A DNA stretch of 5,527 nucleotides from Crocinitomicaceae bacterium. Lineage in GTDB: Bacteria > Bacteroidota > Bacteroidia > Flavobacteriales_D > Crocinitomicaceae. A model generated the notes under the pieces. The model saw nothing but the letters and a program-made list of their open reading frames with translations. It was not told where the DNA came from and did no database searches. This document shows positions 1 to 5,527 of the stretch, piece after piece. Each line of letters begins with the position of its first letter. Within the stretch, counting starts at the first letter, position 1. Both the position numbers and the translations under genes were made by a program. Location of the stretch: assembly GCA_030833265.1 (NCBI GenBank), contig JAURHO010000115.1, positions 1 through 5,527 of the forward strand. Direction: 5' to 3'.

Positions 1-773
1 CCTTTCATGGAAATGGCTGAAAAGCCACTTCCGATTTCAAAACCTTTGACCGCATTGATAGAAAGCATCGCCTTACCTAATTCAGCATGTAATTTATCAA
101 AAACGGGTTCACCCCAGCCCGCTGGAACGCCCTTGAGTATACAGCGTATTGCTCCGCCTGTAGTGTCCCCTTCAGCATGGATTTCTTTAAGATAAGCTTC
201 CATTTGTTCTGAAACCGCTGGCTCAGGACAGCGCAAAAGAGATGCTTCAATTTGAGTGGTGTCATACCAAGATGCGCTTTGCAGTTGCACAGAGCCAATT
301 TGATCAACGTAGGTTGAGGACTGAACACCTAACTGTTGTAGCGCTTGAGCGGCAATGGCACCAGCTACAACACGGCAAGCGGTTTCACGGGCACTGCTGC
401 GACCGCCACCACGGTGGTCACGGATGCCGTATTTTTGTTGATACGTGAAGTCGGCATGAGATGGCCTGAAAGTATCTTTGAGGGCTGCGTAATCTTTGGA
501 GTGCTGATCTTGATTTTTGATCAAGAATGCTAAAGGACTTCCCGTAGTTCTTCCTTCAAAAAGACCCGATAAAAACTCAACTTGATCGGGCTCTTGCCTA
601 GGTGAAACCAAGTTTGATTGCCCAGGGCGTCTTTTAGCTAAAGCCAACTGAATAGCTGCTAAATCGAGTTCAAAATTGGCAGGAAAACCTTCAATGATGC
701 CGCCGATGGCAACACCATGAGACTCGCCAAAAGTGGTGAGCTTGAAAATTTGACCATAACTCGATCCTGACAT
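1..773 (-). CDS. aroC: Chorismate synthase, N-terminal part (cut by the left edge)
   Basis: Chorismate synthase carries out the last shared step of aromatic biosynthesis: the FMN-dependent conversion of 5-enolpyruvylshikimate-3-phosphate to chorismate in the cytoplasm. The ATG at 773 opens a frame that stays open to base 1, giving 257 complete codons. The protein begins MSGSSYGQIFKLTTFGESHG, the usual start of the family. Visible signatures are GESHGVAIGGIIEGFP (residues 16-31, with the conserved His19), KRRPGQ (47-52), RPSHADFTYQQKYG (103-116, with the second conserved His106) and GGGRSSARET (122-131), which together form much of the FMN and substrate site. Family members are usually about 350-360 residues, so roughly 100 C-terminal residues, including the third signature, lie outside the window. 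No frameshift or internal stop is seen. The start sits 4 bases after a TAnnTTTG box, so the mRNA may have almost no leader. It is transcribed divergently from the lipoprotein pair at 822-2427. Confidence 0.97.
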   Translation of the reverse strand, partial: MSGSSYGQIFKLTTFGESHGVAIGGIIEGFPANFELDLAAIQLALAKRRPGQSNLVSPRQEPDQVEFLSGLFEGRTTGSPLAFLIKNQDQHSKDYAALKDTFRPSHADFTYQQKYGIRDHRGGGRSSARETACRVVAGAIAAQALQQLGVQSSTYVDQIGSVQLQSASWYDTTQIEASLLRCPEPAVSEQMEAYLKEIHAEGDTTGGAIRCILKGVPAGWGEPVFDKLHAELGKAMLSINAVKGFEIGSGFSAISMK

Positions 774-777
774 AAGA

Positions 778-785
778 CAAAGGTA
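778..785 (-). promoter_or_regulatory. Candidate -7 promoter element for aroC
   Basis: On the minus strand the bases read TACCTTTG, a full match to the Bacteroidota -7 consensus TAnnTTTG. The G lies 4 bases before the aroC ATG, so transcription would start at or almost at the start codon. I see no TTG at the expected -33 spacing, so the call rests on the -7 box and its position alone. Confidence 0.5.
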
Positions 786-809
786 AGCAATTTGGATGGT
801 TAATCTTTT

Positions 810-817
810 TATATTTG
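810..817 (+). promoter_or_regulatory. Candidate -7 promoter element for the lipoprotein pair
   Basis: The bases read TATATTTG, a full match to the Bacteroidota -7 consensus TAnnTTTG, and end 4 bases before the ATG at 822. The nearest upstream TTTG (791-794) is only 15 bases away, against the usual spacing of about 19-20, so the -33 element is weak or absent. No Shine-Dalgarno sequence precedes the ATG, which fits this phylum. Confidence 0.5.
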
Positions 818-821
818 GAAC

Positions 822-1532
822 ATGCAAAAATGGATTTTTTACGCACTTGCCGCTTGTTATTTAAGCGCTTGTGCACCTGCAAGATTTGTCGAACCGCTCA
901 AAAAAGGCGAACAAGTGCTCACCGGCCACTTTGGTGGGCCAGTAGCTAAAGTGCCAGGAATTGGCGCTATCCCGATTCCTTTCACTTCAATCGGCTATGG
1001 CAGAGGACTCACAGACAACACAACTATTATGGGCGCTTTGCAAACTACCTCATTGGCTTTCGGCGTAGGACAGTTTGAATTGGGCGCATCACAACGCATT
1101 TGGAGCAACGACCGCATGGGTGTTTCCGGGCAAGTCAATGTGAATTTCCTTCTTGATTTCTACACGGGTGCAAACCGTATATGGCCTCAGCTAGACGCCA
1201 ACTATTATTTCAAATACGGGCGACAATGGAAGCCCGAGCATTTAGATCATATGTGCAGCGTTTACCACCGCAATTACAACTTTTTTTACTCGGGTATCAG
1301 TAATTGGTTTGATTTCTACCGCATTGAATCTCAGGGTAGGCCTAACGAGCAACTCTGGATTCCAAACTTTCAAATCGGACATCAATGGATCAGACCCAAA
1401 TGGTCGTATCAAGCAGAACTAAAAATCTTAGCGCCGATTTATTCCAACGAAAATATTGTGGTTCCTTACCCGAGTTTACTTCAGAATCGCGGCGCAATGG
1501 GACTTTACTTTGGCATTACATATCATTTATAA
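822..1532 (+). CDS. Lipoprotein of unknown function, possibly beta-barrel-like
   Basis: I do not recognise this 236-residue protein. Its N-terminus is a lipoprotein signal: Lys3, a short hydrophobic run, then the lipobox LSAC at residues 14-17, so Cys17 should be lipidated after cleavage by signal peptidase II. The mature part is rich in Gly and aromatic residues with alternating hydrophobic stretches (for example around 56-90, 102-113 and 196-204) and ends GLYFGITYHL. This looks like beta-strands of an outer-membrane or envelope beta-protein, but that is inference from composition, not from a known domain. Residues 130-170 are crowded with Tyr, Phe, Trp and His. No acidic residues follow Cys17, so I see no obvious surface-export signal of the type described in Capnocytophaga. 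The start is supported by the signal peptide and by the promoter box just upstream. The stop codon is one base from the ATG of the hydrolase lipoprotein, so the two are almost surely co-transcribed and may be translationally coupled. Confidence 0.85.
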   Translation: MQKWIFYALAACYLSACAPARFVEPLKKGEQVLTGHFGGPVAKVPGIGAIPIPFTSIGYGRGLTDNTTIMGALQTTSLAFGVGQFELGASQRIWSNDRMGVSGQVNVNFLLDFYTGANRIWPQLDANYYFKYGRQWKPEHLDHMCSVYHRNYNFFYSGISNWFDFYRIESQGRPNEQLWIPNFQIGHQWIRPKWSYQAELKILAPIYSNENIVVPYPSLLQNRGAMGLYFGITYHL

Positions 1533-1533
1533 C

Positions 1534-2427
1534 ATGAAAAAATTACTCCTTCTTTTTATCCTATCGCTCAGTCTTTTCTCTTGTCGCAAGAGACTCGATA
1601 GCTTTTTGTTCAACCCGAGCCAAATCGAAAGTTACCAACTTGATGCTTACACCGGTGAGCTTACGCTTGATCTTGGAGGTCAATTTTCTGTACCCGAGTC
1701 TATGATCCATCAGTTTCAGCTCGATGTAGAACTCGAGGAAGGAACAGCAAAGATGAGTGCGATTTATGTTGGTGACCTCAACAGCATTGCAACTGACACC
1801 GTTATTTTATATTGCCATGGTAACAAAGACCATATGGATTTTTATTGGCCAAGACAAAAATTGTATGCCAATACGGGTGGCTTGGGTCGTTATGGTGTAC
1901 TCATGTTCGATTATCCAAGCTTTGGACTTTCTGAAGGCAAAGCATCTGAAGAAAATATGTACAGAACCACTGCTGCCGCCATTCAATGGCTCAAAAACCA
2001 AGGTTTGCAAAAAGAGCGTTTTGTAATTTTTGGGTTTTCCTTAGGTTCTGCCGCTGCCTGTGAGGTCGCTGCACATCCTGCTGAATACGCACTCGAACCT
2101 AGTAAACTCATTTTGGAAGCGCCCTTTGCCTCAGCAGAAGTCATGATTCAGGATGCAGCACTGCTATCAATGCCCGGCTCTTTCTTAGTTGATTTAAAAA
2201 TAGACAACGCTACAGAAATAAAAAAAGTGAGTATTCCGCTACTCTGGATTCATGGCGAAGCAGATTCTTTTCTAACAGTCAAAAGTCATGGACAACCCGT
2301 TTATGACAACAAAACACAAGGTTACAAGGAATCTTATTTAGTCCCTGGAGGAGAACACGAAACTACGCCCTTCGTTGCGGGTTATCAAAACTACATGGAC
2401 AAAATTGCCACCTTTATAGCGCTATAA
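1534..2427 (+). CDS. Lipoprotein alpha/beta hydrolase (serine hydrolase)
   Basis: This 297-residue protein is a predicted envelope-anchored serine hydrolase; its substrate (ester, peptide or lipid) cannot be told from the sequence. The N-terminus MKKLLLLFILSLSLFSC is a lipoprotein signal with lipobox LFSC and lipidated Cys17. The alpha/beta hydrolase fold follows: oxyanion-loop motif HGN at 95-97, DYPSFGLSEG at 126-135, nucleophile elbow GFSLG at 167-171 with Ser169, acid Asp244 in IHGEAD, and His275 in GGEHE. The order and spacing of the triad are complete, so it is probably active. It resembles the serine aminopeptidase S33-like and ABHD13/ABHD17-like branch, based on motifs only. An in-frame ATG at 1456 would add 26 residues, overlap the upstream gene by 77 bases and bury the lipoprotein signal, so 1534 is preferred. 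It starts one base after the upstream lipoprotein stop. An inverted repeat overlaps its stop codon. Confidence 0.93.
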   Translation: MKKLLLLFILSLSLFSCRKRLDSFLFNPSQIESYQLDAYTGELTLDLGGQFSVPESMIHQFQLDVELEEGTAKMSAIYVGDLNSIATDTVILYCHGNKDHMDFYWPRQKLYANTGGLGRYGVLMFDYPSFGLSEGKASEENMYRTTAAAIQWLKNQGLQKERFVIFGFSLGSAAACEVAAHPAEYALEPSKLILEAPFASAEVMIQDAALLSMPGSFLVDLKIDNATEIKKVSIPLLWIHGEADSFLTVKSHGQPVYDNKTQGYKESYLVPGGEHETTPFVAGYQNYMDKIATFIAL

Positions 2428-2455
2428 TTCCAAATTAAATTTAGGAATTATAGTG
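2420..2455. terminator. Inverted repeat at the convergent gene junction, probable two-way terminator
   Basis: The arm CTATAATTCC (2422-2431) pairs perfectly with GGAATTATAG (2444-2453). The stem extends to 2420 and 2455 through one G-U pair, around a 12-base A/T loop that can itself pair in part. It overlaps the stop codon of the hydrolase gene (2425-2427) and ends one base before the stop of the peptidase gene. Its position between two converging genes suggests termination of both. There is no clear T-tract on either side, so it is not a textbook intrinsic terminator. Confidence 0.55.
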
Positions 2456-2456
2456 T

Positions 2457-5288
2457 CTAATCAAGGATTAGTAATTTATTTCGCCCCTTGCGTTCGTCCT
2501 GAATAGCTTCTAGGTAATAAACTCCACCGCACAAGTCAATATCCCAAAACTGAGGTTCCTGCGCCTCAAGTTCATGAAGAACTTTGCCATTCATGTCGTA
2601 AATCTTGAATGTTGTTTCTCGATCAAAACCACTCAAGTAAATAAGGCCAGTACTTGGATTTGGAGCTACTGAAATATGTAGGTCAGTAAGCGTTGGCACG
2701 AAAGAGCAATCTTCAACAATGAGCTGCAAGGTGTCGTATCCTGCACAGGCAGTGAGCGGGTCAATGTATGTGGCGGTAATTAATGCCGGACCAACACTTA
2801 ATGTACTCGGATCAAAACTATTTCCTGACACGCCTAAACCTGAAAGTATTGAGTTGCTTGGTGTAACATTTAAACTCATTGCACCATCTTGTTGACAAAC
2901 GATTAAATCAGGGTCATTAATAGTTAATCCGACTACAGGTGCTGCTTGCACATCAATATTGAGTGTACTCGTGGAGCTGCCCGCTGAATTTGTAACCGTT
3001 AATGTAACGGTGTATGCACCAGCCGCATAATTGTGTGTCGGATTCTGAGCAGTAGATGTAGCGCCATCACCAAAATCCCAGAACCAACTTGTAGGTGCAT
3101 TTTGTGAAAGATCTGTGAATGCTGCAGTGGTGCCCGCACAAAATGAAGTTCCTGCACTTTGGAATTGAGCAACTGGAGCCACTGTTGGACCAGCCTCGTT
3201 GTAGTAAATCGAGAAATCATCAAAATAAAAACCATCTTTTCTTGTGCCACCATCTGACTTCAGTTGAAAGCGCACTTTAATGACTTGTCCGAGATAATCT
3301 GAAAGACTGATTTCCTCTAAGACCCAAGTGGTCATGGTGCCTTCATAAACTGGCTGGTTATTTGGCTGCACGCTTCCGTTGGCACTGTTCCCCGAAACCG
3401 TGTAGTTTCCACATTGGCCAATCCAAGTGACGCCATTGTCTGTAGAAACTTGAAACTGCGCATAGTCGTAGTCTGTTTCGATATCCCATTTGGCCCAAAA
3501 AGAAATTTTACCTGCTATGGCATTTGTTAAATCAATGGTTGGGGTGTATGTGTAAGTTGTATTTGCATTATTTACGTAATTACCTGTTGGCGTGTCGGTA
3601 AATGAACGCGGCGAAGAAACAAATGTACTTGTGGTCGTATTCCAGTTACCTGTCCAGTTCGTAGCTGAAGTTCCATTTTCAGATACTTGTAAGGTATAAG
3701 CGCCATAGTTTTTGATAATCGTATCTTTTTTCACCCAAAGTCCATTGTCTGTTTTCAGGATGTATTTAATTAAATCACCCGGCTGAATAGTCGGAACAAG
3801 GGTATAATTGATACTACCGGTAGTCGTTTGCATTTGCGCCAAATTATAAACAACAGGGGATCCTACTGAAGCCACATTCAATAGTGGCTCAATACTGACT
3901 GTTACTGCGCCAGATTGTCTACCCAAGCGGTAAACACTATGCGAAAAAGCGCCTGTTGCAGTAGCAATATTAGAAGGGTCTGTATCTTTTGTAATGACAT
4001 AATTTCTAGATAGATGCGCCAAAACTAAATTTGGATAAACCATCTCTTTACAAGTTGGGATAATTTCAGCAGAAGGTTGCCAAAACGCTGAGCCAACTTC
4101 TGGCGTATGTGAAAAAATTGTGTCTTTTTGACCAACGCCAACATCAACTTTATACATGTAATCGTCAGAATCTCCTGAGGCGGGGTAAAGCGCAGAACTT
4201 TTCATAGAGGTATAACCATTTTGGCTTACCATTTCATCTGTGTGCGCCTGTAACCAAGCATGATGATCGGCATATTCTGCAACTGTTGTGCCGATTGGAA
4301 ACAAGATATCTTGCGCATAAGTATGTGCATTGAAGGCCATTTCAAAATCATTTTGCTGAACGAGCCAACGCATGGCTTGTGTTTCTGGCTCCGAAAAAGC
4401 AGCTGTCCCGCAATAGGTTTCATTGGTTTGGGTAAAAGAGGTCCCGGTTGTGCCCCATCCGTAAGAATAATTTCTGTTCAAATCGACGCCATAAGACCCG
4501 CCTGAATTGAGTCTGCGATTCTTGCGCCACATCCCGCCACCATTCGGATTCGTAGTTTGGTTGTAAACATAACCATCTGGGTTTAAACATGGAACGAAAT
4601 AGAGCTGTGTCTGATTCACCAAATAAGTTACCTCATCATTAGTACCATAATTTTCTAATAAGTACCACATGTAGAAAATGGTTTCCATCAAACTCATTGG
4701 TTCGCGGGCATGATGAATGGCAGAATATAAAATTTTTGGTTCGCCGGCTTCATCAAGGCTAGGGTTATCTGAGAGTCTAACGTAATAGATCGGCCTATTT
4801 TCATAGGTTAAGTAATTTGAAATGGGAGCTTTTGCCGTGATTAAATTGGGATAAGTTGCCACCATTTCGTCTAGTTCAGCAAGCATTTGAGTATAGGTCA
4901 GATAACCGCCCATTGAACCTAGATTAAAATGACTTGGCGTTGTCGGATTAAAACCTGAACCGCTGCCACTACCTCCGCTACAAGTAGCATTTTTTTCGTA
5001 GTCAACCGCATGGCTTGGGTGCGCTAAAATATCGACATAATAAGCCTCGACATCTTCAATGAGGACTTCATAAGAAAACTGGTGGTCATCCATTATTTTT
5101 CTTTCAGCAGCAGAAAAATCAGAAATGAAAAAAGTGCCTTCTTTACGGATACCGTGGTCTACGGCCACTCCAAGATTGGCAAGCTCAGCCAGTTGTTCAT
5201 TTGTGGCAAGAACCTTCAATCGGGAATAATCTTGTGCAAAAAACTGCAAAGAAATAACGGAGAAAAGAAGTAAAAATAATGGCTTCAT
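2457..5288 (-). CDS. Secreted M14 zinc carboxypeptidase with PKD domain and T9SS type A sorting signal
   Basis: This 943-residue protein is a predicted extracellular metallocarboxypeptidase that trims C-terminal residues from proteins or peptides. In order: a Sec signal peptide (1-19, MKPLFLLLFSVISLQFFAQ); a propeptide-like region (about 20-100); a Gly/Ser linker (104-112); the M14 domain (about 125-430); a region rich in beta-strands (about 540-696) resembling the MAM- or jelly-roll-like modules common in such peptidases; a PKD domain (about 703-780, with WDFGDG at 737-742); a further Ig-like stretch (about 783-860); and a type A T9SS sorting domain (about 870-943, with APNPSTG and KIYDMNGK). 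The zinc ligands are His193 and Glu196 (HARE) plus His322 (NAHTY). NRNY at 271-274 carries the substrate-binding Arg, and Glu397 in TPEVG is the likely general base, so the enzyme looks intact. A start at 5429 would add 47 residues before the signal peptide and overlap the divergent gene, so the ATG at 5288 is preferred. The true substrate is unknown. Confidence 0.95.
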   Translation of the reverse strand: MKPLFLLLFSVISLQFFAQDYSRLKVLATNEQLAELANLGVAVDHGIRKEGTFFISDFSAAERKIMDDHQFSYEVLIEDVEAYYVDILAHPSHAVDYEKNATCSGGSGSGSGFNPTTPSHFNLGSMGGYLTYTQMLAELDEMVATYPNLITAKAPISNYLTYENRPIYYVRLSDNPSLDEAGEPKILYSAIHHAREPMSLMETIFYMWYLLENYGTNDEVTYLVNQTQLYFVPCLNPDGYVYNQTTNPNGGGMWRKNRRLNSGGSYGVDLNRNYSYGWGTTGTSFTQTNETYCGTAAFSEPETQAMRWLVQQNDFEMAFNAHTYAQDILFPIGTTVAEYADHHAWLQAHTDEMVSQNGYTSMKSSALYPASGDSDDYMYKVDVGVGQKDTIFSHTPEVGSAFWQPSAEIIPTCKEMVYPNLVLAHLSRNYVITKDTDPSNIATATGAFSHSVYRLGRQSGAVTVSIEPLLNVASVGSPVVYNLAQMQTTTGSINYTLVPTIQPGDLIKYILKTDNGLWVKKDTIIKNYGAYTLQVSENGTSATNWTGNWNTTTSTFVSSPRSFTDTPTGNYVNNANTTYTYTPTIDLTNAIAGKISFWAKWDIETDYDYAQFQVSTDNGVTWIGQCGNYTVSGNSANGSVQPNNQPVYEGTMTTWVLEEISLSDYLGQVIKVRFQLKSDGGTRKDGFYFDDFSIYYNEAGPTVAPVAQFQSAGTSFCAGTTAAFTDLSQNAPTSWFWDFGDGATSTAQNPTHNYAAGAYTVTLTVTNSAGSSTSTLNIDVQAAPVVGLTINDPDLIVCQQDGAMSLNVTPSNSILSGLGVSGNSFDPSTLSVGPALITATYIDPLTACAGYDTLQLIVEDCSFVPTLTDLHISVAPNPSTGLIYLSGFDRETTFKIYDMNGKVLHELEAQEPQFWDIDLCGGVYYLEAIQDERKGRNKLLILD

Positions 5289-5427
5289 ATAGGAGAGTTT
5301 AGCGCTACAAAATAACATACTTTTTTTAATAAAATTGGAATATAAGTTCGTTTCAGGCAACCTTTTAACGTTGATATAGTTTAGTATTTTGAGATTGCAC
5401 GTGTTTGTGTTAATTTTACTACATACC
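5289..5427. other. Divergent intergenic region between peptidase and right-edge gene
   Basis: These 139 A/T-rich bases separate two divergent genes for secreted proteins and should hold the promoters of both. For the minus-strand peptidase the best -7 candidate is only partial: TTATTTTG read on the minus strand at 5308-5315, one base out of register with TAnnTTTG and with no clear -33 element. No RNA gene or small coding sequence was recognised here. Confidence 0.6.
5388..5418 (+). promoter_or_regulatory. Candidate promoter for the right-edge secreted protein
   Basis: TTTG at 5388-5391 is followed after 19 bases by TAATTTTA at 5411-5418. This fits the Bacteroidota pattern TTTG-N19-TAnnTTTG with one mismatch, in the last base. 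Transcription would begin a few bases before the ATG at 5428, giving a very short leader. Confidence 0.4.
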
Positions 5428-5527
5428 ATGAAATTTATAATACGTTTGAGTCTGCTAATTAGTTGGGTGCATTTCGCACACGCTCAAGACGTATGGATTT
5501 ACCCCAACAAAGGGCAATGGGATGAAC
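5428..5527 (+). CDS. Secreted 'NKGQW' protein, N-terminus only (cut by the right edge)
   Basis: The ATG at 5428 opens a frame that remains open to the window end (33 codons plus one base). Residues 1-20, MKFIIRLSLLISWVHFAHAQ, form a typical Sec signal peptide with a positive start, a hydrophobic core and a likely cut after AHAQ. The mature end begins DVWIYPNKGQWDE. The NKGQW motif right after a signal peptide is typical of large secreted Bacteroidota proteins with the N-terminal domain now called DUF7948, which often carry SBBP or PKD repeats and a C-terminal T9SS or gliding-motility-associated sorting domain. Only the first residues are visible, so the family is a motif-based inference and the rest of the protein is unknown. 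It is divergent from the M14 peptidase gene, and its presence argues against the longer 5429 start for that gene. Confidence 0.75.
   Translation, partial: MKFIIRLSLLISWVHFAHAQDVWIYPNKGQWDE

Noticed and set aside
77..328. Minus-strand open frame of 83 codons
   Set aside because: It overlaps chorismate synthase on the same strand in another frame, and the translation shows no domain or signal.
242..533. Plus-strand open frames opposite aroC
   Set aside because: They are antisense shadows of the conserved chorismate synthase coding sequence.
691..882. Minus-strand open frame spanning the divergent promoter region
   Set aside because: It overlaps the start regions of both aroC and the lipoprotein gene and has no recognisable features.
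1456..1533. Upstream in-frame ATG for the hydrolase gene
   Set aside because: It lies inside the preceding gene and would place 26 residues before a clear lipoprotein signal peptide; the ATG at 1534 fits the lipobox.
2999..3253. Minus-strand 84-codon frame within the PKD region of the peptidase
   Set aside because: It is an alternative-frame shadow of a well-supported large gene.
4226..4505. Short frames on both strands within the M14 catalytic domain
   Set aside because: The catalytic domain frame is strongly supported by the zinc ligands; these have no motifs.
1..5527. Search for tRNA, rRNA, CRISPR, insertion sequence or defence genes
   Set aside because: Nearly the whole window is accounted for by five genes; no regularly spaced repeats, transposase motifs, terminal inverted repeats or cloverleaf-like sequence were seen by eye.

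Overview
The window looks like the chromosome of a member of the Bacteroidota, most likely of the flavobacterial lineage. The grounds are moderate-to-low GC, start codons without Shine-Dalgarno sequences, TAnnTTTG-type -7 promoter elements, a secreted peptidase ending in a type IX secretion (T9SS) sorting domain, and the start of a secreted protein with the 'NKGQW' motif common in this phylum. No phylogenetic search was possible, so genus and family are left open.

Layout from left to right. (1) 1-773, minus strand: the N-terminal 257 residues of chorismate synthase (aroC); the rest runs off the left edge. (2) 774-821: a 48-base divergent promoter region with a TAnnTTTG box facing each way, each ending exactly 4 bases before its start codon. 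(3) 822-1532 and 1534-2427, plus strand: two lipoprotein genes separated by one base. The first is an unrecognised, probably outer-membrane-associated protein; the second is an alpha/beta hydrolase with a complete Ser-Asp-His triad. (4) 2420-2455: an inverted repeat at the convergent junction, probably a two-way terminator. (5) 2457-5288, minus strand: a large secreted M14 zinc carboxypeptidase with propeptide, Gly/Ser linker, catalytic domain, a beta-sandwich domain, a PKD domain and a T9SS type A C-terminal signal. (6) 5289-5427: a divergent intergenic region with a candidate promoter for the right-hand gene. (7) 5428-5527, plus strand: the first 33 codons of another secreted protein, probably of the DUF7948-like 'NKGQW' type.

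Functionally this is a housekeeping biosynthetic gene next to a cell-envelope and secretion block. The two lipoproteins probably form one transcription unit. The peptidase and the right-edge protein both appear to be Sec-exported, and the peptidase then uses T9SS. There are no tRNA or rRNA genes, mobile elements, CRISPR arrays or defence-system genes, and I found no convincing new biological system. The most notable points are the mirror-image promoter pair and the unidentified lipoprotein tied to a lipoprotein hydrolase.
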